60,000 nucleotides of DNA. Source: Phoronis australis (Eukaryota > Phoronida > Phoronidae). The stretch covers positions 98,203-158,202 of the forward strand of contig NMRA01000069.1 of the NCBI GenBank assembly GCA_002633005.1, written 5' to 3'. Positions within the stretch are counted from its first letter, which is position 1, and the number at the start of each line of letters is the position of its first letter. Below, one piece after another: positions 1 to 9,790 of this stretch. The notes under the pieces are model-generated. The model made no database searches. It was not told where the DNA came from and was given only the letters and a program-made list of their open reading frames with translations. The position numbers were made by a program, and so were the translations under genes.

Positions 1-423
1 GGGTTCACCCGAAAAACATAAGTTAGTACTATTGTGATTTTCTGTAGTCACGAAAACCAACTCATTGCAAGTTCTCGTGACTTATCAGCAAGTTGCGGGA
101 AGTTTAACTGTGCGAGCGCCTTGGTCGACACCTCTGGAGTAGCTAAGCACTATATATGCATCGACTGGAGAGACGGCAGATCAAAGCGCATCTCTTTTGT
201 AAATGAGCATGGTTGAAAGGGGTTCATCAATCGAGAGCGAGGTCACGTTCTTATAGAATATGTTCGGTTTCCCTCTTTTCAGGGCTAATTCAATAAGGTT
301 AATTTCAATATCAACCCGTTGGAATATACACAAATTATTTACACATCAAATCCGCGTGCAAATAAGACATGGTGCACCTGTCCCAGGTATGTTACAAAGC
401 GATCACTGTAATCGTTCGTACAT
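1..423. other. 3' flank of the apple/PAN gene, no feature seen
   Basis: This stretch lies just beyond the stop codon of the minus-strand apple/PAN gene. The short open frames in it show no domain, splice pattern or codon bias that I trust. It probably holds the 3' UTR and intergenic DNA. Confidence 0.4.
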
Positions 424-3400
424 TTAAGCGGCACTTTCCCCGAACATCGCATTTGTAAGGCCCCCTAACCCTCCCGGTAATTTAGGATAGTACACTCTTT
501 CTTCCATGAGTATCCGGTTACAGTAACACTGGTCGTCTAACCGGCACATCTCATAATGTACGATTAGTTTGCAATTGGCCCCCTCCAGGAATTTAGAACT
601 GAATCCACGCGCTGTGAACACCCTGTCTGTTCTTCTTTGCAAGTACATGCATGCATACAAACTGAATGCGAGATCAAACGATACATGAACCAGTGATGTT
701 GTGAGAGTTCGAAAGACGTATTAGTTCCAGCAGAACCTTGCATTGTAACAAATTTGATCAATGATACTTACGATTCAGAAATATTGAATTTGTAGACGTC
801 GTTCAAGTCAACAAAAGAGCTGTTGATGAGTCTATCTTGGCTGAACCAGTCCATTTTATTAGAATTTTCTCCTTCAAACTCCATAGTGAAAACTTCGCCC
901 CCTTCTTTGAAGAAAGAGAATTTGACCTGCAATGGAAGAATTTCTCACCATCACATCGTTGTTACTGAGACTCGTTATGAGATAGTGTTAAAACAAAATC
1001 GATCATCTGTTCTGCTAAATGAGGCTGGATTTAGTCGGTTGTGACATGTAAGGTTTTTATTACTTTTGTGTTTTTCATTTCCACAATAAGTAGAAGCACG
1101 CGTACTCTGTGGTAGGCGTTCTGAAAGTCAGGGGTACCATGTAATCATACTCACGAGCATAGTTTCTTACGCAGGAAGCACCTAGGAGCCTAAGAATCAT
1201 ACATACGAACCCAAAAATACAGCATACGAACAAACATCATGCTCACGAACCACAAATGTCACACATACAAACACAAATCGTGGCCACAAGCATCTGTTTG
1301 TGCGTATGATTCGATGATCGTACGTTTTTTGTGGTTCGTGACTATGACTTTTGTTCGGATGCGTGATTTTTGAGTTCGTATGTATGAGTCATGGTCTCGT
1401 ATGCATGATCCATAGGTTTGTAGATGGTGTGTGCGTAATATGCGCTGCTCGTGCGTATAAATTTATGGTACCCGTGAATGTATGTGTGAATATTTTTGAC
1501 GAGTGACGTCTGAAAGGAACTGTGTACGTGAGGACTGAATACGCTGGGATTGAAAACTCCGTTAGGAAGGAAGAGTTTATCTCGTGTACACGCCTCTGTT
1601 TTTCGTATGCGACAATTCAATCCAATTAACTGCCGTTGCTGGATGGTGGCACGCCGTAGATGTAGCTTGCCCCTACGCCATGTCATACAATTTTACTCGA
1701 TCACATCTTAAAAAATAACGTGCAGCGACTTCACGGCTTCTTGATTAAACATAGAACATTTGCACGTGGTCCATCTCAAACGGAACACGGTACTGTATAT
1801 GATAGTAGGCCCAGCAAAATCGTGTCGTGCCAAACATCTGTTGTAAGTCGAAATCGTTAAGCAGTTTCACTATGGCAGGGCTAGCTAAAAGAACAGCAGA
1901 CTGTTGGAAGTGGACCCTGCCACACGCTTGTTAACTTCCCATGTACAAAAGTCGATCAAGTGCTGGCAGATCTACTTAAAGGCGAAGGCAACCTTTTTCC
2001 ATGTCATTTTGAGCTAAAATAAGGTTGGTTGGTTATCCTAGACATATTTTTCACTTAATTACAGCTTTTCGTAATTTTATTAATTATTCGTCCGCTTTTC
2101 CGGAAGTGACGTTTTAGGAGGCAAGCGCTTCCCGCCAATTTCTTTTCACATAGTCTGACTGTGAGAGCTGCCGAGTCAGTCATTGTTCTACCTCGGTTGT
2201 GTTAAGTTCCGTCGTCGTTCGCTTTCATTTACTAGTCAGTCAACATGCCACACTGTTGCTGCGTACCGGGATGTAGTAATTATCGGCTCACGCGCGCTTT
2301 GGGAGTGCCTTTGCATCGCTTTCCGATGGATGACACACTTCGCCGTACTTGGCTCGTTCGTGTGAAGAACGCAGCGTTACCCGTCCACGCAACGTACAAA
2401 GCAGTGGAGAATTACCGTGTGTGTGGCAAGCACTTTCTGCCGTCCGATTACGAAAGGGATTTGTACGCTGAACTGATGAAGGTCCCCGCGAAACAACGCT
2501 TGAAGAAGGATGCCATTCCGTCTGTGTTGATTCCCGGCAGTGCCCCGTCGCCACCCCCGAGAAGTGCGTTTTTGAAGCGAGAAGCCTCGCGAGCTGTGGC
2601 CAGTACAGTGACTGGAGCCAGTGGAGGCACTTCATCTACTGTCACCCGTGCCTCCGAACGTACCCCAGAGCGTGCAATTCCTGGAACCAGTAGTGATTCG
2701 CCCTGTGCTGTTTTCTCCAGCCCAGAGCCTCTAAGCAGCCCTGCAGCGATATTGAGTAGTGGGAGTGATTACAGGCCCAGTTCGACACCCAGTGAAGAGG
2801 ACAGTTCGTCGTCCAGTGAACAGATCGGTGAGCCAAACTTTGATAAGTTTATTGTGGACTTGTCTAAAGTGTTGGAGCTATTTAGAAGGTGCCAGGTGTG
2901 TGGCGAGGGAGTCACACGACACAATGTAAGCAGTTTGGGTGCTCAGGTCACCATCCAGTGGGAGTGTGTCACGGGACACTCTGGCAAGTGGGACAGTTGT
3001 TCCTCTGTCCGTGGTATGCCGGAGGTCCACTTAACCATGTCCAGTGGTGTGCTCTTCACTGGAAACACGTTTCAGTCGGTGAAGACAATGATGGACTTTG
3101 GAAAAGTCAAGTTTTTTTTCGAAAACAACATTCAACAACATTCAGAATTCCTATTTAATACCAGTTGTCAATGACGCATACATGTCACAACATCTCGAGT
3201 TGGTGGCGGAATTCATGGAGAAGGAGAACTTGTCTGACTCACCAGGGCGGTCCGCCAAGTATACCACATACACTCTAATGGAGGAAGAGACCAAAAAGAT
3301 AATTGATGTGGAACTCGGAACAGCACAAGCATTCAATTGAGGTAGGCATAACAACGCACACAGTGCATTTGCACCAAGATGTGTCACCACGTCTGTCTTC

Positions 3401-5515
3401 AGTAGCCGCCTCGTTTCTCTCAACAGCTGCCTGTGCCTTTGTGTACTCTGCCTCGTTGTACTCGGGCTCAAACATGTACCCACCCACTGAATGTCCGTGA
3501 AAAAATTCCTAGTCACCACTGCTGTGAACAAGGTCTCCGTCACTCACACTACTGTCACTGTGATACGGGTCACCGACTTTAGCCATTTTCAGCTTACAAC
3601 ACACTAAACAATCCCTAAATCCAACGCAGTTGAGTTCTCTACTAACCTATCTTGCCGCAGAATACTCGCCGATGGAAAGTGGTTGCGACAATTGGTGAAA
3701 AATAGCACAAAACAAAAGTAGAATAGAACAGATTCGCACAGTAAGCTCAACGCAAAACCAAATGGCGGGAAGTGCTTGCCACCTAAAACGTCACTTCCGG
3801 AAAATCGGACGAGTAATTAATAAAATTACGAAAAGCTGTAATTAAGTGAAAAATATGTCTAGGATAACCAACCAACCTTATTTTAGCTCAAAATGACATG
3901 GAAAAAGGTTGCCTTCGCCTTTAAAGTACTATTGATCAAAGTTTTTTTCTTCGTGTTTTAAATGGACTTGGAGAGTATGTCAAGAACCTAGGAGTGCGAA
4001 GAGGATATGAATGTAATATTTTGCAGTGTCGGGGGCATAATTTTCTTGTGTGTGTAGGAAATAGCAAACGTGGTTGTGTGCCAATGATTACTGATGTGCG
4101 AACGGTGAGTTGAGGAAAGTGTTGGCGAATGGAATAAATGTTGTCTCTCGTCAATGTAAAGCCTTTGAATGTCTTGTGTCTCTGCTTGTCTCCTGTCTAA
4201 TGTGAGAAGTACCTGATACATTCCAAGCTTGTTCCAGTTCTCTACAAGATGGCTCTTATAGTGTTCTGCTGAAGGCACCATTTTGAACACTTCCGCCCCA
4301 GGCTGAGTTGTGAATGTTGATCCCGCCCAGAGATCGTACACATATCTGTTGTTAGCGCTGCTTCCTTTAAATGCAAGTTTCCAGGTGTCTACAAAATAAC
4401 GTACACACAAATATCCGGAATTTAAAAACATCAAATGTTCTATATTTTTTTTATACTTTCAGCTGTGTTTTTATTAAATATCACTTAGTCAAAATTTTCT
4501 TGCATCAAATTCGTACATCACTACAAAAATTGAAAAACTTACAATGTACAGCTAAATAGTTGGTTTATTTAATGTATTAAAAGGACCCCCACTATTTTTT
4601 CTTGATGTTAAAGGTACGTTGGACAATACACGAAAAATGTTCACGTTTGGCCAACTTCGAAACATATCATGTCCCACAAAGTGGCTCGTCGGACATCCAT
4701 AATACTTTTTCAGATACATGTAATATTAAGCTTTATGTAATCGGTCGCACTCCAAAACAATTTTTCTAAGACTACCCTTTTGATGAGGAATTACGAAATA
4801 TTGGACTTTTATGGCTTTTGTGAAAAAAATCAAAAGTTGCATGAAAAATAACGAAATGATATTTTAAAAATATATAGCAAAGTTTCTGAAATTTCACCTT
4901 AACGCTTAAGACTAGTGTTGCTGATACTATTTTGCTCTGGGTGTACCTTTCTATTTCTCTCACATTTATTAAAACGATACAATAAACAGTTGAATGGAAT
5001 GAAGTCAAATTTCAAAATGTGTAGGCTTGCTCTTTTTAGATTATACGTTTACTGAGCTCAGTTGAAAGGTTTTGTAGATATTTCATTAACAGAATTGACG
5101 ATAAGGTTCTGCTTAACCATGACCATAGGTTAGTTAGGATGCAAAGTTTTACTTACGGAAAAGACTAATTACCTTGGCGGGCGAATATGCGCCAACTGGT
5201 GTCTACCGTCTCGTACGTCGCCAACCACTTGTAACTACTTATTTCACAAACCTGGTTCTTTCCACTGTAACTCAAGAAAGAGCATCGCTGTAACAAGCAT
5301 AGAGACGCACACCACATCCGGGAAGAAATGCAGTTGTATACACCATCCAAGAAATTCGGGAGGATTCTGTGACCAATGTAGGATAATTCCTGGGACAGTA
5401 GTAGCTCACGTTTCTGTTGTTTGGCCACTGCTATGACACAGGACAGGCATAATGCCACGACGAGCGAGTGCCTTCTGCAACCTGGCATATTCATTACTGC
5501 GGCAACCACTACCAA
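424..5515 (-). CDS. Secreted apple/PAN-domain protein with an uncharacterised C-terminal domain, four exons
   Basis: Read on the minus strand, the coding exons are 5515-5173, 4388-4213, 926-772 and 622-424. Every junction is GT..AG and the phases agree (1, 0, 2), giving about 290 residues. Exon 1 starts at 5515, or more likely at the Met codons at 5494 or 5488, which directly precede a hydrophobic signal peptide (SLVVALCLSCVIAVA). It then encodes a cysteine-rich apple/PAN-like module (YNCISSRMWCASLC ... VCEIS). Exons 2 to 4 encode one continuous domain with landmarks WKLAFKGSSANNRYVYDLW, VENWNKLGMYQ, VKFSFF, DWFSQDRL and VDLNDVYKF. I associate this layout with expanded families of uncharacterised secreted proteins in marine invertebrates. 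The product is probably extracellular, with unknown ligand. Intron 2 (927-4212) hosts Kolobok copy A. Exon borders and phases are seen in the sequence; the family assignment is from memory. There is no inactivating lesion in the exons. Confidence 0.8.
1195..1390. repeat. Foldback inverted repeat in intron 2 of the apple/PAN gene
   Basis: About 63 bp at 1195-1257 is the imperfect reverse complement of 1326-1390, with a loop of roughly 68 bp. Both arms are built from spaced CATACGAAC / GTTCGTATG words, and more copies of that word continue on either side to about 1480. It could be a small foldback transposon or a decayed simple repeat. No target duplication was found. Confidence 0.55.
1980..2137 (+). 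promoter_or_regulatory. Left terminal inverted repeat of Kolobok copy A, with promoter-like motifs
   Basis: Besides the transposase-recognition end, the inner part holds CCGGAAGTGACG (an ETS-plus-CRE-like composite) and CTTCCCGCCAA (E2F-like). It lies about 110 bp before the THAP start codon. The mirror copy at 3763-3920 would serve the ballast-domain gene. Promoter function is inference from motifs. Confidence 0.45.
2245..3340 (+). pseudogene. THAP-domain transposase, truncated and frameshifted (Kolobok copy A)
   Basis: The N-terminus is a complete THAP zinc finger of the C2-CH type (about residues 1-90). Cysteines are present near residues 4 and 10, then a CGKHF motif supplies Cys and His, and the usual basic stretch follows. 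A Ser/Pro/Thr-rich linker leads to a second cysteine/histidine cluster (CQVCGEG ... WECVTGHSGKWDS) typical of THAP-linked transposases. The frame shifts at a run of eight T near 3111-3118; similarity continues in another frame with YLIPVVNDAY and KYTTYTLMEEETKKIIDVEL, which are familiar transposase landmarks. Coding then stops at the internal deletion, so the catalytic C-terminal part is missing. The start at 2245 is supported because the THAP finger begins at residue 4. Confidence 0.8.
3318..3586 (-). pseudogene. P2X7-type ballast-domain protein, truncated, with an in-frame stop (Kolobok copy A)
   Basis: Read from 3586 leftward, the frame begins MAKVGDPYHSDSSVSDGD, meets a TAG stop at 3509-3511 (codon 26), and continues in the same frame through GGYMFEPEYNEAEY to TSWCKCTVCVVMPTSIECLC. 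The spacing WCxCxxC followed by ECLCC matches the cysteine-rich, zinc-binding ballast of the P2X7 receptor C-terminus, which also occurs as a stand-alone domain in invertebrate genes. No P2X channel segment is attached. The frame is cut off a few residues after ECLCC by the same internal deletion that truncates the transposase. The gene converges on the transposase and would be transcribed from the right terminal repeat. Confidence 0.7.
4605..4990. repeat. Diverged interspersed repeat beginning TTAAAGGTACGT, copy 1
   Basis: Words in order (TTAAAGGTACGT, an AAAAATGTTCA block, GGCCAACTTCGAAACAT, then GATGAGGAATTACGAAA and TTGCATGAAA) recur in the same order at 26166-26480. Both start at a TTAA. 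It may be a decayed TTAA-targeting short element, but no right terminus was found. It lies in intron 1 of the apple/PAN gene and runs AT-rich. Confidence 0.4.
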
Positions 5516-6900
5516 ACACAGCTACTGTACCACTTAAACGTATATTCGGCACTCTCAGTTGTATTGACATTGTCGTGTATGGAGGAAATCAATGCTTGAA
5601 CAATTGTGATTGCAGTATGTAACCGATGCTTTACTTTTTACAGTTACTGAAAGTCATCGTGCAATCACAAGGTTGAACAACATAGGACCTTCTTGAATAT
5701 TTGACTTCAGGAATCTTCTGGTAAAAGAAATATAATCCGTTAGTGTTTCTGTTAGGGTTGTAATGTCGAAATCTTCAGCAAATAGGCTCAGAATTCCCGA
5801 GTCCATTTATGACTGAATTTAGTTAACTCTAGGTTGTTTCTACGGAGGCCCTACTGCAGAGTATAAGCGAAGGTCTTGTAAGTTACACGAGGTGTAGGTC
5901 TTCCTGTCTGTCTTGCTTGTAACAGACAGACATTGGCTGTTGGCGTTACGTTTGTATGAAATCTCGTATGTTAAATTCAACTTAATACATTAACAACATG
6001 TTAGTATATTTTGAAGATTTACGATACAGCTTGTTTCTACTGCTTGAATGTGTGAATTGTATTTGTTTTCGTGTTCGCATAGCTTTGGTTTTCACTGTCT
6101 ACACATTGACAGATCGAGGACATCTTAAAAATCGTTTGTTTACAAACATAAACTTTGCGTGGTATTTTACAACTTATCATCCAAATTCCACCAATGCATA
6201 ACTAATATAACGACACAAGATTTTCGCTCCATCTGTTTCCCTTTTGTTGGGGAATGTGTTACTTTTGTTTACTATATCAATTTGCCCTTTGTGATACAGT
6301 TGTAAGTAACATCATTTTAGAGCAGCTGGTATTTTGGGGACTAAGAATGCGAACCAGGTTCGCCGCAGTGATCGACAGTAATTCCTAGTCATATTATGCG
6401 AATTTCGTTTTACTGTTTCTCTGGAAACGTGTTGCTAACGAAAAAAGTTTGACTAAAATGTGTTATGGCATCTTGCGTTTTCTGATGCGCTACGTTGAGA
6501 GCTATCTTCTGGTACCCACCAACTGACAAATTTGAATAGCTCCATTTGAATATGCTGCTACTTGCTATCATTGAGATCTTTCGGAAATCTCATCAGAGAT
6601 CTACCAAGATAATATGAAGATATTGAAACCAAGGAGTTGCACAGACTAGAAAAACTTGAAGTTAACAATTTCAAACAAAACAGTAGAAAAAAGTAAATAA
6701 TCAACTAAGCTGCAGCCTCCTGAAGCAAAACATGCAAAATTACCACAAGTATCATCTGGAAACCATTTACAATTTGTACATTAAGTTCACCTCACATGTC
6801 AATGAATTATTAAAATGTACCAAAACATTCATTTTGCCGATTCTGCATAAGTTGTTCAATGTAACTTTCCAGTAAGGTTTCTATCCCCAGGCTTGCTGTG
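5516..6900. other. Upstream flank of the apple/PAN gene, no feature recognised
   Basis: It contains the presumed promoter and 5' UTR of the minus-strand apple/PAN gene near 5516-5600, but I see no clear TATA box. The rest is AT-rich with only short unconvincing open frames. Confidence 0.4.
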
Positions 6901-6942
6901 ATGCGACGTTAATTCTATTGTTTAAACAGGGTAATTTGGACA

Positions 6943-8100
6943 ATGAGAATAATCATAGAGGTATCTCGCCGTCTGTCGGCTATTGGGAAGCTCTTTACCA
7001 GAATACTGAATAACCGATTGTATAACTGGGAAGAAACTAATGGTCAATTTTTGAAGCCCAAGCAGGGTTTCGTAAGGGTTACGCGACTGTGGATCATATA
7101 TTTTGTTTGTAACGATATGTCAGAAACATATAAGCAAAAATGGGGACAGGTTCTATTGTGCATTTATTGAAATTTCAAAAGCTTTTGATCGATTACCACA
7201 TATTTTACTTTTTCATAGACTTCTGAAAATTCATGCTCATGGTGATATGTTATCAATTCTCCGATCAATGTATAGCAAGTTGAGATCATGTGTTAAAACA
7301 CGTGATGGTTTAACAGACTTATTTAATTGCACTATTGGTACATGTACTCGTTAAGGCAAACACAAGTCATCTGCTATTTGTTTTGTATCTCAATGAGTTT
7401 TTAGAATAACTCAATCCACCTAGTGACATGAATAGCATCTACTTAGACAAGCATGCTAAAAACATTATTTAACTATTATATGCACATGACATAGTTTTGT
7501 GCTCTCTAACATCGTCAAATTTGCAACGTATGTTGAATTGTCTCAATGATTATTGTGATTCATCGGGTATGGCAGTGAATTTAAAGAAAACCAAGATAAT
7601 TTTATTTAGAAATGGCGGTCCCTTAAGACACTATGAGAAATGGTTTTTAAAAACCAGCAAGTTGTTGCTGTATCTCCTTATAAATGTCTTGGTGTTTTAT
7701 CACACCTAAATTGTCATGGTCGAAAGCGACAAAAACTCCCTCTTGTCAAGCAAATAAAGTTGCATCACGTGTTTAAAAACTACCACGCAGATGTCGCGAT
7801 TTGCCCCCATCACTTGCCTTTCAGTTCTTTGATAAACTGGAGTATCCAAGAATGGTGCTATGGTGCCGAGACTTGGAGTTTTAAAGAATACGAGTGTTTA
7901 GAAAAATTTCATTTAAAATTTTGCAAATGGACCCTGGGACTAGGCGGTTCTTGCTCTAGCGCTGCGTTATTGTGTGAATGTGGCAGATACTCTATGTTTA
8001 CGAAATACCTTGTTAGATGTATTAAATTCTGGTTTAGAATTTTGAATATGCCACACGAACGTTATCCAAGGGCCGATTACAACATTTTGTTCGGACAACA
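6943..8100 (+). mobile_element. Non-LTR retrotransposon (LINE) reverse-transcriptase fragment, decayed
   Basis: Reverse-transcriptase blocks appear in order across shifting frames: LSAIGKLFTRILNNRL, a GFRKGYATVDHIF block near 7065, FIEISKAFDRLPH near 7165, the catalytic-loop region near 7479, then the thumb and a C-terminal segment (YGAETWSF ... FHLKFCKWTLG) typical of L2/CR1-like LINEs. The YADD box reads YAHD (7479-7490), so a catalytic Asp is lost as well as the frame. No endonuclease domain or 5' part is present. The 3' end abuts the Penelope-like element at about 8100. Confidence 0.75.
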
Positions 8101-8170
8101 TGAAAATGGTCCATAGCCAGGTAGACTATATGGTCTACCAAAAATCCACAAACAGACAGAGTATTCCATT

Positions 8171-8354
8171 TTTTATTTTTTTAATTGCAGGCGATCTGAT
8201 ACACGTTGTACCAGACGTGCGCAGGCCTTGCATGTGGGCCCTTTGCACTGATCACTTGGAAATATTTTTTTGCTTTATTAATATGTGGTTAAAACCGAGC
8301 TGAGGAGCTAGAAACGTGGCTCAAGGGTTTAGCAGTGTGACATGGTGGGACTTG
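8171..8354 (-). mobile_element. 184-bp retroposon with 13-bp target duplication inside the Penelope-like element
   Basis: The coding frame of the host element breaks after AGAGTATTCCATT (8158-8170) and resumes after a perfect second copy of the same 13 bases (8355-8367). The inserted DNA starts with a T-rich run, that is, an A-rich tail on the minus strand, as expected of a SINE or other LINE-mobilised transcript. I do not recognise its body. The insertion is younger than its host element. Confidence 0.75.
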
Positions 8355-9740
8355 AGAGTATTCCATTCCTCCACTTAGACCTATTGTGTCATCTGTAAGT
8401 TCCTTCAACTATAATCGTGCCAAGTTCCTATGTAAGCTACTCAAATCACATATGAATAAGGATTACACAGCAAGTGATACATTCTCCTATGTTTCTGAGG
8501 TTAGAGGTCAAGTTCTCAGTCATCAGTTCATGGCTTCTTTTGATATTGCGGGCTTGTTTACTAACCTGCCTGTGGACGAATGTATATCTTTGGCTACTGA
8601 CTGTATAATGAAAAACGATTCCAGTGTAAAGATTACTCGAGCTGGACTCATGGAGTTATTCAAATTTGCCACCAGCAAAACCCATTTCGCATTTAATGGC
8701 GAGGGTTTTAACCAAATTGATGGTACATCAATGGGTTCACCTTTGGCCCCCATATTAGCCGGCATGTTTTTACGTCACCATGAGAAAACATGGATTGAGA
8801 TGTACACTGTTCTTCATGTCTATTTCTATTGATTTTATGTAGATGATGTGTTTTGTATATTTGAAAGTCAGTAGTCAGCCCAGGAATGTCTGGTGTATTT
8901 AAACTCGAGGCATCCTAAATTGAAACTCAGTATAGATTTGGAGGTCGACAAAATTTTGCCATTTCTGGACGTGTTAGTGGAGTGTGAGGTTACCACATTG
9001 GTAACGTCAGTATTTCATAACAAGACCTACACAGGACTGTACACTTGTTTTTATAGCTTCACATCCTTTGTTTATCAAGTAGGTATCATTAAAACTCTAA
9101 TAGACAACACTTGGGCTAGATTTGATTCTAATATTAAAGAACTTACAACAAATTTGCAAAAGAATGGCAATACCCTAGAATTAGTCGATAGGGTACGGAA
9201 AGCACGACTCCAAAGTAACTCTATGTTGGGTTTTACGCCAAGATTGCTCAACAAAATGTCAACAAATTGGTGAATGACTACTGTGTTAAGTGTTGCGTTA
9301 ACATTCAAGTCTTTAAAATTGTCGAATTTATTTAACCCTAAGGACAAAATACATGTGGGTCTACAGTCCAGGATAGTGTGCAAATTCATCTGTGCTGAAT
9401 GTGGCACCAGTTTCACAGGCGAAACTGTTCGCCATTTGAAAACCAGGACCTGGGAACTTCTAAGTTCTGACAGAGGTTCATATGTAAATATTCACCTACA
9501 GAGCTACGATCATTGTTGTCAGCAATGCTCTTTATATGACTTTGCAATAATAGACCAAGCAAAAACAACAAAGGAGCTCACAATTCGGCTCTACACATCG
9601 TTTGGTACAAGCTCAATGGGCAACTGGAACACCACAGCTGGTCATTTTGGTCTAGTTTATTGTCACTCCCTGTAAATGACTGTGTCTGTGTTTCATCACT
9701 TGTTGCTGGGCCTAACTAGGTGGCCACTATATTCTCTCTT

Positions 9741-9774
9741 CTGATGATGGTGTTTGAATAAATGACGTCGAAAC
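9741..9774 (+). ncRNA. Hammerhead-like motif in the Penelope-like tail
   Basis: The tail reads CTGATGAT, then GGTGT and ACGTC, which can pair as a five-base stem with two wobble pairs, then GAAAC. This resembles the CUGAUGA/GAAA core of hammerhead ribozymes, which are known from Penelope-like elements. One extra U follows CUGAUGA and the long loop is unusual, so activity is doubtful. Confidence 0.35.
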
Positions 9775-9790
9775 ATGTGAAGTCGATATA

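Larger units (their letters stand above)
1980..3920. mobile_element. Kolobok-type DNA transposon, copy A (TTAA target site)
   Basis: The element has 158-bp terminal inverted repeats (1980-2137 and 3763-3920) beginning AGGCGAAGGCAACC, and is directly flanked by TTAA on both sides (1976-1979 and 3921-3924). A TTAA duplication plus a THAP-domain transposase fits the Kolobok superfamily better than piggyBac, whose transposases lack THAP. It carries two convergent genes: a transposase from the left end and a ballast-domain gene from the right end. An internal deletion near 3318-3338 fuses their 3' parts, so the copy is not autonomous. It sits in intron 2 of the apple/PAN gene. Confidence 0.8.
8100..9790 (+). 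mobile_element. Penelope-like retroelement, decayed, with GIY-YIG domain
   Basis: The order of blocks is diagnostic: YGLPKIHK near 8130, RPIVSS near 8370, ASFDIAGLFTNLPV near 8530, GTSMGSPLAPILAG near 8725, the polymerase box YVDD at 8836-8847, FLDVLV near 8965, and a C-terminal GIY-YIG-type nuclease region (CKFICAECGTSFTGET ... RHLKTR) around 9380-9450. The GLPKIHK and IVSS blocks are separated by an inserted 184-bp retroposon. The frame changes near 8830 and has a stop between the polymerase and GIY-YIG parts, so the copy is dead although the YVDD box is intact. It ends with the CTGATGATGG...CGAAAC tail at 9741-9774. Confidence 0.85.

Noticed and set aside
2288-2645. Minus-strand open frames over the THAP gene of copy A (and plus-strand mirror frames in copy B)
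   Set aside because: They are antisense shadows of the transposase coding sequence, with no domain of their own.
1980-3920. Assigning the TTAA elements to piggyBac
   Set aside because: The target site fits, but the N-terminal THAP finger and the YLIPVVND / KYTTYTLM landmarks do not belong to piggyBac transposases; Kolobok fits both.
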